Below are positions 8,385-15,795 of a DNA stretch of 33,209 nucleotides, piece after piece. Position 1 is the stretch's first letter. Every line of letters starts with the position of its first letter. The DNA lies in contig JAGRGW010000150.1 in assembly GCA_020445315.1 (NCBI GenBank), forward strand, positions 1-33,209, given 5' to 3'. This DNA is from Gammaproteobacteria bacterium (GTDB lineage: Bacteria > Pseudomonadota > Gammaproteobacteria > Chromatiales > Chromatiaceae). The translations under genes and the position numbers were made by a program. The notes below the pieces were generated by a model, which searched no databases, was not told the origin of the DNA, and saw only the letters and a list, made by a program, of their open reading frames with translations.

Positions 8385-9290
8385 ATGCAGTTCGAATGGA
8401 TCATGGTTCCCTACTCGCTGTTGACGCTGTTCATCGTCGTCAACTACGGGCTGCTGCTGACCGCGCTGATGCAGAAGATCGGCGCCCGCGTCGGCCGGCG
8501 TCACGGCATCCCGATCTGGCAGAACTATGTCGACCTGATCAAGAACTACGGCATCCGCAGCTCGATCACCCATGGCGTCATGTTCTACCTCGGCCCGGTC
8601 TTTCGCCTGACCGGCGGCGTTGGCCTGCTGCTGTTCGTGCCGACGCTGTACGGCTCGGAGATGTTCTCCAACCTGTCGTTTGCCGGTGACCTGATCCTGG
8701 CGCTGTACTTCATCTTCTTCGGCTCGCTGGGCATGGCGCTCGGCGCCGGCGAGAGTGGTCACCCGCACTCGGCGATCGGCGTCAGCCGTGGCCTGTCGCA
8801 GGTCACCACAGCCGAACTGCCCTTCGCGCTCGCCGTGTTCGCCATCGCGCTGCAGTACCAGACCCTGTCGGTGACCGAGATCGTCGCCGCCCAGCAGGGC
8901 AGCGTGTGGAACTGGACGCTATTTACCAATCCGCTGGCGGTCGCCGCGGCAATGCTGTCGTTCCTCGGCTCGATGATGCGTCCGCCGTTCGACGTGGTGC
9001 TGGCGCCGCAGGAGATACCGATCGGACCGCCGACCGAGTATCACTCGTCTTACCTGGCGCTGATGCAGACCAACCGGGTGATCTTCCCGATCGCGAAGAT
9101 CGTGGTCTACATGAACCTGTTCTTCGGCGGTGCGGCAACCTGGCCGGTGTTTTTCCTCAAGGTGTTCCTGATCTACTTCTTCTCACTGTTTGTTGGCGTG
9201 GTGTTCCCGCGGTTCCGGGTCGAGCAGTCGGTGCGCTGGTTCCTGGTCTGGGCACTGCCGCTCGGCATCGCGGCCATCCTGGTGGTGTAG
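8385..9290 (+). CDS. NuoH-like membrane anchor subunit (complex I subunit 1 / MbhM / HycD family)
   Basis: A 301-residue membrane protein with about eight helices. Family features are GRRHGIPIWQNYVDLIKNYG after the first helix (the heel region), FGSLGMALGAGESGHPHSAIG, SRGLSQVTTAELPFALA, and the charged loop RPPFDVVLAPQEIPIGPPTEY that contacts the NuoB/NuoD-like subunits. NuoH-type proteins join the peripheral electron-transfer arm to the antiporter-like arm. A GGAGG inside the end of the previous gene serves as ribosome-binding site. It sits before the NuoB-like gene, as subunit M does in MBS/Mbx clusters; in bacterial nuo operons H comes after G. Confidence 0.93.
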   Translation: MQFEWIMVPYSLLTLFIVVNYGLLLTALMQKIGARVGRRHGIPIWQNYVDLIKNYGIRSSITHGVMFYLGPVFRLTGGVGLLLFVPTLYGSEMFSNLSFAGDLILALYFIFFGSLGMALGAGESGHPHSAIGVSRGLSQVTTAELPFALAVFAIALQYQTLSVTEIVAAQQGSVWNWTLFTNPLAVAAAMLSFLGSMMRPPFDVVLAPQEIPIGPPTEYHSSYLALMQTNRVIFPIAKIVVYMNLFFGGAATWPVFFLKVFLIYFFSLFVGVVFPRFRVEQSVRWFLVWALPLGIAAILVV

Positions 9291-9293
9291 ACA

Positions 9294-10013
9294 ATGAAAG
9301 ACGAACTCGACAAGCGACTCGATAACCAGCCGGACGGCCCGGAACGCCGCGGCAGTCTGAAAGACATTCCGGTCCGCGAGGAACTGCTGCCGCGCTGGGT
9401 CAAGGGGCCGGAGGGCCAGGAGTACGTCGTCGAACCCCTGCAGGACTACTTCTGCCAGGCCGGGCCGACGGTGCAGACACCGGCCTACACGCGAATCATC
9501 GAAGACCTGTTCAACTGGGCGCGCGCCGAGTCACTCTGGATTCTCGGCTTCGGCACCGGCTGCGGCGCCATCGAGATGCGTCCGTTGATGACACCCCGTT
9601 TCGATGCCTATCGCTACGGCATCCAGTGGCGCCCCACCCCGCGCCAGGCCAACCTGTTCGTCATTTCCGGTTACCTGTCGGTCAAGACGCTGAAGCGGGC
9701 GATCCGCTCGTACGAGCAGATGCAGAACCCGAAGTACGTCGTCGGCCTGGGCTCGTGCACGATCAACGGCGGCATGTACTGGGATTCCTACAACACGATC
9801 AAGCGGCTCGACGACTACCTGCCGGTGGACCTGTACATCACCGGCTGCATGCCGCGGCCCGAGGCGTTGTTACAGGGTTTCGACGATCTGAAGAAACTGA
9901 TCCGTGCCGGCAAGGCCGAGGGCGCCAATCACTACGCGGAGCACTTCGACTGGTACAAGGCCAACCAGAAGCGGGTCATCAAGGACTGGGACATGCCGGA
10001 CTACAGCTGGTAG
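9294..10013 (+). CDS. NuoB-like iron-sulfur subunit with one cluster ligand replaced
   Basis: A 239-residue homologue of complex I NuoB and the small subunit of group 4 hydrogenases. The core (about 60-205) carries FGTGCGAIEM, VVGLGSCTINGGMY and YITGCMPRPEALL. In NuoB the first of these is an adjacent Cys-Cys pair; here the second Cys is Gly (C90-G91). The other two ligands, C155 and C185, are kept. A further Cys (C54) lies upstream and could compensate. The proximal [4Fe-4S] cluster may therefore have three Cys ligands or a different fourth one. An N-terminal extension of about 50 charged residues and a C-terminal tail rich in Tyr, Asp and Lys flank the core. The ATG at 9294 follows the previous stop by three bases. 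Confidence 0.92.
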   Translation: MKDELDKRLDNQPDGPERRGSLKDIPVREELLPRWVKGPEGQEYVVEPLQDYFCQAGPTVQTPAYTRIIEDLFNWARAESLWILGFGTGCGAIEMRPLMTPRFDAYRYGIQWRPTPRQANLFVISGYLSVKTLKRAIRSYEQMQNPKYVVGLGSCTINGGMYWDSYNTIKRLDDYLPVDLYITGCMPRPEALLQGFDDLKKLIRAGKAEGANHYAEHFDWYKANQKRVIKDWDMPDYSW

Positions 10014-10029
10014 GACCGCGCGAACTGAC

Positions 10030-10572
10030 ATGATGCAATCGCTGTACGACCGCCTGAAAGATCGCTTCAACCTCGGTGAGTTCACCGGGCGACGGGCCGA
10101 TCTCGCCTTCGTGACCGTGTCACGCGAGCAGTTGCGCCCGCTGCTTCTGCACCTGCGCGACCTCGAGGGCTTCACCCACCTGGTATTGCTGACCGCGGTC
10201 GACTGGATCGAGGACGATACCTTCCAGTTGACCTACCTGCTCAACGATCGCGCACGGGCACGCGACATTGGCGTACGCCTGATGCTGCCGCGCGACGACA
10301 CGCAGATGGACAGCATCCACGACCTGTGGCCGACGGCGGCCACGTACCAGCGCGAGTTGCGCGAGATGTTTGGCATCGACTTTCCGGACAGTCCACGCGT
10401 CAACGAGGACTTCATCCTTGAAGGCTGGGTCGACATCCCGCCGTACCGCCGCGAGTTCGACACCCTGCGGTTCGCACGCGAAACCTACCCCGAGCGGCCC
10501 GGTCGTGAAACGCACGATCCGGCAACCTACATGAAACAGCAGCTCTATCCGGATGGGGAAGACAATGGCTGA
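10030..10572 (+). CDS. NuoC-like subunit (complex I 30 kDa family)
   Basis: A 180-residue soluble protein starting at 10030 (MMQSLYDRLKDRF). The frame is open further upstream into the previous gene, but this ATG gives the family length. It has the NuoC fold order: an N-terminal beta-alpha region, the LLTAVDWIEDDTFQLTYLL segment, then the signature TYQRELREMFGIDFPDSPR and a C-terminal part RREFDTLR. It contacts the NuoD-like subunit in the peripheral arm. The ribosome-binding site is weak (TAGGA, long spacing), so coupling to upstream translation is likely. Confidence 0.9.
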   Translation: MMQSLYDRLKDRFNLGEFTGRRADLAFVTVSREQLRPLLLHLRDLEGFTHLVLLTAVDWIEDDTFQLTYLLNDRARARDIGVRLMLPRDDTQMDSIHDLWPTAATYQRELREMFGIDFPDSPRVNEDFILEGWVDIPPYRREFDTLRFARETYPERPGRETHDPATYMKQQLYPDGEDNG

Positions 10573-11740
10573 ATACCCGGACCGCAGCCAGTACCCCGCG
10601 CACCTGCCCGATGGCAGTTGCGACATCGACCTGTCCTCGGGCAAGTACCTGAAGCTGTGGCAGGGCCCGAACCATCCGGGCATCACCGGCAACATGTCGG
10701 TCGAGCTGACCGTGTGCGGCGACGAGGTCGTCGAGGGCAGGACCCACGTCGGCTACCTGCACCGTGGTTTCGAAAAGCTGATGGAGCGACGCACTTTCAT
10801 CCAGTGCTTTCCCATCGTGTGCCGCATCTGCGTACCGGAGCCCGATTTCAACGAGTATTGCTACGCAGCCGCTGTCGAAGAACTGGCCGGCGTCGAGGTA
10901 CCGGAAAAGGCCAACTGGATCCGCACGCTGATCCTCGAAATGGGCCGGGTCAACAGCTACCTGATGTACCTCGGCGGCCAGGCCGGCGCCTTCGGCCAGG
11001 GTGTCATCGGCCAGTGGACCACGTACGCGCGTGACCTGATGCTGGACCGGTTCGAGGAACTGACCGGCGCGCGCATCTACCACATGTTCATCCTGCCCGG
11101 CGGCGTGCGCGACGACCTGCCAGAGGGATTCGACCAGCGCATGGAGGAAACCCTGCGCGAGATCGAGAGCACGCTGGCCGATGTCCACGACACCATGTTC
11201 CGCAACGCGGTGTTCAAGAAACGCGCGATGGGACTGGGCAGGGTCGACCCGGCCTGGGTCGACGAGTACGGCGTCACCGGTCCGGTCGCGCGTGCCGCCG
11301 GGGTGGCCAAGGACGTGCGCAGCGATCAACCCTACCTGGTTTACCGCGAACTCGATCTCGAACCGGTCATCGCACACGAATCCGACGCCTACGCCCGCGC
11401 CGACGTGCGCCGGCGTGACCTCCTGATGTCGGTCGACCTGATTCGCCAGGTGCTGGCCAGGATGCCGCGCAAGGGCCCGGTGATGGCGACCCTGCCGAAC
11501 GTGCTGCATTGGAAGATCCCACGCGGTGAGACCTACGTCCGCGGCGAGTGTTCACGTGGTGAATACGGCTATTACCTGGTGACCGACGGCAGCGGTTATC
11601 CGCGCCGGGTCAACGTGCGCGGCCCGTCCTACACGCATGCCATGGCGCTGCTCGAGAAGCTTATCGTCAACGTCAACATTTCGGACGTCGCCGGCCTGCT
11701 GGTCTCGCTGCACACCTACCCGCCGGAGATCGAAAGATGA
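10565..11740 (+). CDS. NuoD/hydrogenase-large-subunit-like protein lacking the NiFe-binding cysteine motifs
   Basis: A 391-residue homologue of NuoD (49 kDa) and group 4 hydrogenase large subunits. I chose the ATG at 10565 over 10553 because GGGGAAG lies just before it. Features are GPNHPGITGNMSVEL (the N-terminal beta hairpin), HVGYLHRGFEKLMERR, IRTLILEMGRVNSYLMYLGG and SYTHAMALLEKLIVNVNISD. Hydrogenases keep CxxC near both termini. Here the first site reads CRICVPEPDFN (C86 and C89 by this numbering), with the second nickel-ligand Cys replaced by Glu when aligned on RIC; the C-terminal site reads SLHTYPPEIER with no Cys. It therefore should not bind a NiFe centre. The second quinone-site His of NuoD (HPxxHG) is also missing. 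This suits an MBS/Mbx-type or Ehr-type catalytic subunit. Confidence 0.92.
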   Translation: MAEYPDRSQYPAHLPDGSCDIDLSSGKYLKLWQGPNHPGITGNMSVELTVCGDEVVEGRTHVGYLHRGFEKLMERRTFIQCFPIVCRICVPEPDFNEYCYAAAVEELAGVEVPEKANWIRTLILEMGRVNSYLMYLGGQAGAFGQGVIGQWTTYARDLMLDRFEELTGARIYHMFILPGGVRDDLPEGFDQRMEETLREIESTLADVHDTMFRNAVFKKRAMGLGRVDPAWVDEYGVTGPVARAAGVAKDVRSDQPYLVYRELDLEPVIAHESDAYARADVRRRDLLMSVDLIRQVLARMPRKGPVMATLPNVLHWKIPRGETYVRGECSRGEYGYYLVTDGSGYPRRVNVRGPSYTHAMALLEKLIVNVNISDVAGLLVSLHTYPPEIER

Positions 11741-13551
11741 GCGTCCGCGACGTCCTCTCCCCGTTCGCCGCCTGGAAGCACCTGTTCCGCGACCCGGTCA
11801 GCATCAAGGACCCGTTCAACCGCGAGGCCAGCGAGCGCTACCGCGGCTTTCACCAGAACGATATCGAGAAGTGCATCGGCTGCGGCACCTGCGAGGCGAT
11901 ATGCCAGAACGGAGCCATCGACATGCTGCCGGTCAGCGGCGTCGACGGCGTGCAGACCCGCCCTGGCGACTCGGGCCTGCGTCCGCGCATCGATTACGGC
12001 CGTTGTTGCTGGTGCGCGCTGTGCGTGGATGTCTGCATGACCGGCTCACTGTCCATGTCCAACGCGTACAAATGGGTCGAAGCCGATCCAGACAAGTTCC
12101 GCTACATCCCCGGCGTCGACAAGAAACACTGGGACGACTACGAACACGGTTACCGCCGCCCCGAAGGCCATCGGCTGAATGCGCCCGAACGCATCGAGAT
12201 GCCGGAACTCGAACCAGGCGAGCGGATCGACTCGTTCGCCGAGATCGTCGGTGGCTACTCGGTCGAACAGGCACGCCTGGAGGCCGACCGCTGCGTCACC
12301 TGCGGTATCTGTGTCGCGACCTGCCCGACCCATATGCCGATACCCGAATACATCAGCGCCGTGCGCGACGGTGACTACGAGGCCGGGTTGAAGCTACTGT
12401 ACGACAGCAACCCGTTCTCGCAGATCTGCGGCAAGATCTGCACCCGGCGCTGCGAGACTACCTGCGCCGCCAGCCACGAAGGCGATCCGATCGCCATCCG
12501 CTGGCTCAAGCGGCACATCACCGAACAGGTGCCGTTCGAGCGCTACCGCGCCATCATCGGCGAGCCGGCGGCCGCGACCGGACACAGCGTCGCAATCGTA
12601 GGCGCGGGACCGGCCGGCATGACCACGGCGTTCGACCTGGCCCGCCTCGGGCACAAGGTCCACGTCTACGAGGCGCAGTCGCATGCCGGTGGCATGACCC
12701 GATACGGCATCCCCGAATATCGCCTGCCGTTCGACACGATCCAGCGCGAGATCGACCTGATCGTGTCAATGGGCGTGGAGATGCACTACAACACCCGTAT
12801 CGGCGCCGACATCAGCATGGCGCAGCTGCAGCAGGACCACGACGCCGTCGTGCTGTCGATCGGCCTCTGGCTGGGACGTTCGACCCGCGTTCCGGGATCG
12901 GACCACCGGAACGTCTACAAGGCGGTCGACCTGCTGCGCCGCATCCGTGACGGTGAACAACTGCAGGCACCGAAATCTATGGTCGTCATCGGCGGCGGCA
13001 ACGTGGCCATGGACATCGCGCGCAGCATGGCGCGCCTGCAGCAACAACAGCACGGGCAGATCGCGATCACGCTGACCGCGCTCGAAGACAAGTCGCACTT
13101 CCTCGCCGACCCGGTCGAGATCAAGGAGTCGATCGAGGAACAGGTCACGATCCTGGATTCACGTGGCCCCCAGGAATGCATGGTTGACGACCAGGACAAT
13201 CTGCTTGGCCTGCGCACCTGGCGGGTGCACTCTATTTTCGATGAAAACGGTCGATTCGCACCGTCTTACGACGACGGCGACGAGATGGTTCACGAGGGCG
13301 AATGGGTGGTCGAGGCCATCGGCCAGATGAGCGATGTCGCGATCCTCGGTGACGAGCTGACCGAAAAACTCGATTGGAACCGAGGCCGCATCCAGGTCGA
13401 TGAAGACGGGCGGACGTCGGAATCCTGGTTGTGGTCTGCCGGCGACATGGTTCGTGGACCGGACGTCGTCCATGCCGTCGCCGACGGCCACCGCACCGCG
13501 CGCAGCATCCACGCGCACCTGTCGGCATTGGACAAACAGGAGAATGCCTGA
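11737..13551 (+). CDS. NuoI-like polyferredoxin fused to GltD-like FAD/NAD(P)-dependent oxidoreductase
   Basis: This 604-residue protein joins two electron-transfer modules. The N-terminal NuoI-like part (1-110) has two CxxCxxCxxxC motifs: C46/49/52/56 and C90/93/96/100, neither followed by the usual Pro. From about 175 on it resembles GltD (glutamate synthase small subunit) and NfnB: a third CxxCxxCxxxCP motif (C186/189/192/196), a fourth Cys cluster (C231/235/239/243), the FAD-binding VAIVGAGPAGMT (about 285-296), the NAD(P)-binding VVIGGGNVAMD (about 416-426) and the closing SAGDMVRGPDVVHAVADG (about 567-584). It probably takes electrons from NAD(P)H (or exchanges them with ferredoxin) and passes them through four clusters to the NuoB-like subunit. 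In MBS the N subunit has only the ferredoxin part. It overlaps the previous gene by four bases (ATGA). Confidence 0.93.
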   Translation: MSVRDVLSPFAAWKHLFRDPVSIKDPFNREASERYRGFHQNDIEKCIGCGTCEAICQNGAIDMLPVSGVDGVQTRPGDSGLRPRIDYGRCCWCALCVDVCMTGSLSMSNAYKWVEADPDKFRYIPGVDKKHWDDYEHGYRRPEGHRLNAPERIEMPELEPGERIDSFAEIVGGYSVEQARLEADRCVTCGICVATCPTHMPIPEYISAVRDGDYEAGLKLLYDSNPFSQICGKICTRRCETTCAASHEGDPIAIRWLKRHITEQVPFERYRAIIGEPAAATGHSVAIVGAGPAGMTTAFDLARLGHKVHVYEAQSHAGGMTRYGIPEYRLPFDTIQREIDLIVSMGVEMHYNTRIGADISMAQLQQDHDAVVLSIGLWLGRSTRVPGSDHRNVYKAVDLLRRIRDGEQLQAPKSMVVIGGGNVAMDIARSMARLQQQQHGQIAITLTALEDKSHFLADPVEIKESIEEQVTILDSRGPQECMVDDQDNLLGLRTWRVHSIFDENGRFAPSYDDGDEMVHEGEWVVEAIGQMSDVAILGDELTEKLDWNRGRIQVDEDGRTSESWLWSAGDMVRGPDVVHAVADGHRTARSIHAHLSALDKQENA

Positions 13552-14075
13552 TGAACGAGCAATCGACACCGCCTGCGGAAGGCCACCGCTCAGGCCGCGA
13601 TCGCCTCGCCGCGAGTACCACGGTTGCGGAGATACTGGAGACCGCGATCACGTTCGAGCAGACCGCGCGCGACTTCTACCGCCAGCTGACGCCGAAGGTC
13701 AGCAAACGCATCCGTTGGCTGGTCGAGGAACTCGCCGAAGAGGAACAGCGACATTACGAGCTGTTCAGCGACCTGCTCGAACGTGACGATCTTGACGAGC
13801 AGATCGAGGCGGTCATCGATCGGCCGGCTGCCGATACGCGTTTTTCCGACTGCATACACCTGCCCGACCTTGGCGAAAAGCCCGACGACCAGACCGTGCT
13901 GCAATACGCGATGGGACGTGAACACGCCGCCATGGAACAGTACCGCGAGCTGGCCGAATCGACGGCAGCCGGGCCGATCCGGGACCTTTTTCGCTACCTC
14001 GCGGCCGAAGAAACGTTACACAAGGCCGAACTCGAAAAGCTCTACTACGAAACCATCCACAGCGGCGGCGTTTGA
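13551..14075 (+). CDS. Ferritin-like/rubrerythrin-type diiron protein
   Basis: The ATG at 13551 overlaps the previous stop (TGATG) and gives 174 residues. It is a four-helix ferritin-like protein with two half-motifs: E36 in TFEQTARDFY with EEEQRH (E65, H68), then E124 in GREHAAMEQY with EETLH (E154, H157). These Glu and His residues are placed to bind a diiron centre. No rubredoxin-type Cys domain is present, unlike classical rubrerythrin. Members of this family act in peroxide or oxygen detoxification or iron handling. As last gene of the complex operon it may protect or mature the iron-sulfur subunits; that is an inference from position only. Confidence 0.88.
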   Translation: MNEQSTPPAEGHRSGRDRLAASTTVAEILETAITFEQTARDFYRQLTPKVSKRIRWLVEELAEEEQRHYELFSDLLERDDLDEQIEAVIDRPAADTRFSDCIHLPDLGEKPDDQTVLQYAMGREHAAMEQYRELAESTAAGPIRDLFRYLAAEETLHKAELEKLYYETIHSGGV

Positions 14076-14108
14076 TCCGGCGCAAGTTTCTCGTCAATCC
14101 TCCGCCAA

Positions 14109-14129
14109 TGCGCCAAAAAAATTGGCGCA
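14109..14129. terminator. Perfect hairpin after the complex operon, possible terminator
   Basis: Arms TGCGCCAA (14109-14116) and TTGGCGCA (14122-14129) pair perfectly around the loop AAAAA. It starts 34 bases after the last stop codon of the operon. There is no T-run after the stem, so termination is likely but not typical; a dimeric operator for the next gene is an alternative. Confidence 0.5.
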
Positions 14130-14253
14130 AATAACTGGCGATTTCTGAAATCTGACCCATAATTCCGGACGAGCGTACAAGAACAAGAATCCTGAACTAC
14201 AAAATCCGAGAGCTGATGGTCTGTACGCACGGTGATCACTGCGGAGGATTTCG

Positions 14254-14679
14254 ATGGTTTACGCGCTACTTGCTGTTTCCGCCCTCTTTCTGGCAATGCT
14301 TGCACTGACGGCTGCCTCTTCTCAGCGACAGAGGTTCCTCGTCCCACGTATGCCGGCCGGCACGTTGCGGTCACCGCGCGCGGCGCAGCTGGATTCACTG
14401 CAACGCAGTGGACGATACCGCGGTGTGGGTATAGAAACACGTTGTCGCGCGGCCATGGAATTCTCGGGACGCGAGTTTGATTTTGCCGATGCCCCGATGC
14501 TGCCGGTGCCGGGCTGCGATGCCGCGGTCTGCGAATGTGGTTATGTCGGCTTGCCCGAGAGACGCGCCATGCGCGACCGACGGTCGGGGACCGATCGACG
14601 CGAGGCACGACGGAAGGGGTCGCATGATCGCCGTTCCGGGCGCAACCGGCGCCATCCCCCGCTGGCTCATCCCGCCTGA
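14254..14679 (+). CDS. Conserved-type hypothetical protein with N-terminal membrane helix, Cys cluster and DRR repeats
   Basis: The 141-residue frame has a good GGAGG ribosome-binding site at 14243-14247. Residues 1-21 form a hydrophobic anchor or signal. A middle part holds four cysteines (C64, C88, C93, C95), the last three in PGCDAAVCECGY. The C-terminal third is strongly basic with repeated DRR or NRR triplets (about 108-133), starting LPERRAMRDRRSGTDRR. Small proteobacterial proteins with a CxCxY segment followed by DRRxGxDRR repeats exist, but I know no function. The basic tail could bind nucleic acid or phospholipid; the cysteines could bind a metal. It stands alone. Confidence 0.72.
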   Translation: MVYALLAVSALFLAMLALTAASSQRQRFLVPRMPAGTLRSPRAAQLDSLQRSGRYRGVGIETRCRAAMEFSGREFDFADAPMLPVPGCDAAVCECGYVGLPERRAMRDRRSGTDRREARRKGSHDRRSGRNRRHPPLAHPA

Positions 14680-14702
14680 CCACCGCCGACCTGCGCGCCG
14701 AC

Positions 14703-15605
14703 TCAGGGTAATCGCGCGCGCAAGGTCAGCCCGTAGAAGACACCGGTGTCGGCATCTGCCTCTTGCACCAGGGCACCACCACGGTCTTCGAGTCGCAACG
14801 TGGCCGATGTCTGCGCACCGACCAGCAGCGAAACGGTCGTGTCGCGTGACGCATGGTAGCTGGCCACCGCGAACACGGGTACTGATGCATCCTCACCCAC
14901 GCCTCCCGCGCCGGGCGCGTCGTCATCGAGGCGAAAACGCACCTTCTCGTAGCGCCCGCCCACGGCGAAATCCCACGTCGACTCAAACCGCCAGCGCAGT
15001 TGCAGTCCCGGCCCACGGCTCGCAGCGAATCCCCGGCCACTCTCGAGCGACAGGCGATCCGTTAGCGACCAGTCCAGCAGCAGCACTGGGAACACGCTGA
15101 CATCGTCCTCGATCTCGGTAAAGACACCGATGCCAGGGCCAATCGACAGATTCTCGTTGAACCGGTAAGTCCCGCCGGCGAGCATGCCGACCGTGGCACC
15201 GTCGTCCAGCGCAGCACCGCTTTCCGCACTGAAGCGCAGCGACGGCAGCAGGAAAAGCGTCCACGGTGATTCGAGTTGGTGGAGATAGCGCGCACCAAGA
15301 CGCAGTTCCCGGATCCGGCCCCAGGGATCGTTCGCCGCAAAGCCCGCGCCGGAAATATCATAGTGCTGCTCACCGTAGCCGAGCGACAGTCCCAGACGGG
15401 CACGCGCACCGGTGTTCCAGGACCGACCGATCTCGGTGTATGCACGGACGCTGTCGACATCGCCCCCGCCGTCAAGCGATACCGATGGCTGATGCACAAC
15501 CCCTGCGTCCAGGGTCCACACCGCGCCACCCTGAGCCATCGAAGCCGAACTCCAGGCCCCAAGGACCAGGGCCATGACACCTGTATGTACCGGCCGACAA
15601 TCCAT
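14703..15605 (-). CDS. Outer-membrane beta-barrel protein (hypothetical)
   Basis: A 300-residue protein with a signal peptide (cleavage likely after ASMA, about residue 24) and alternating amphipathic beta-strands with aromatic ends throughout, ending in GVFYGLTLRARLP. A GAGGAG ribosome-binding site favours the ATG at 15605 over an adjacent GTG at 15608. Glycine- and aspartate-rich turns between strands, such as DGGGDVDSV and DDDAPGAGGVGEDA, fit extracellular loops or periplasmic turns. It resembles DUF6268-like barrels, but I cannot name the family surely. The terminal residue is Pro rather than the usual Phe. It is divergent from the c-di-GMP enzyme gene. Confidence 0.65.
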   Translation of the reverse strand: MDCRPVHTGVMALVLGAWSSASMAQGGAVWTLDAGVVHQPSVSLDGGGDVDSVRAYTEIGRSWNTGARARLGLSLGYGEQHYDISGAGFAANDPWGRIRELRLGARYLHQLESPWTLFLLPSLRFSAESGAALDDGATVGMLAGGTYRFNENLSIGPGIGVFTEIEDDVSVFPVLLLDWSLTDRLSLESGRGFAASRGPGLQLRWRFESTWDFAVGGRYEKVRFRLDDDAPGAGGVGEDASVPVFAVASYHASRDTTVSLLVGAQTSATLRLEDRGGALVQEADADTGVFYGLTLRARLP

Positions 15606-15795
15606 CACTCGCTCCTCGCTTCATGCAACAACTTTCATTCTGACCGTTCACGCCGGTAGGCCAACCGCAGCGGCAATGTGGGAGGTTCGATGACTACCTG
15701 CCCCAGGTCGTGCTCAAGATCGACCTGGCGGGGCCGATTTCATTATTCACACGGGTTGTAACGGATTCACCCCTTCGAGGACGCCCAGCCCATCC
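15606..15795. promoter_or_regulatory. Shared upstream region of the divergent barrel and c-di-GMP enzyme genes
   Basis: A 190-base divergent spacer that must hold both promoters. It is less GC-rich in the middle (around 15735-15770, ATTTCATTATTCACACGGG), but no clear -35/-10 pair can be assigned on either strand. Confidence 0.4.

Noticed and set aside
5841..8768. Long antisense open frames across the antiporter-like gene, and similar frames opposite gspD and the repeat protein
   Set aside because: They mirror the strong codon bias of GC-rich genes on the other strand, give low-complexity Gln/Arg/His-rich products, and match no family.
9294..11740. Functional group 4 NiFe hydrogenase
   Set aside because: Both CxxC nickel-iron motifs are missing in the large subunit, and no hydrogenase maturation genes are present.
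2852..13551. Canonical complex I (nuo) operon
   Set aside because: NuoA, E, F, G and J are absent, the gene order differs, and Mrp-type E, F, G, B and C subunits are present.
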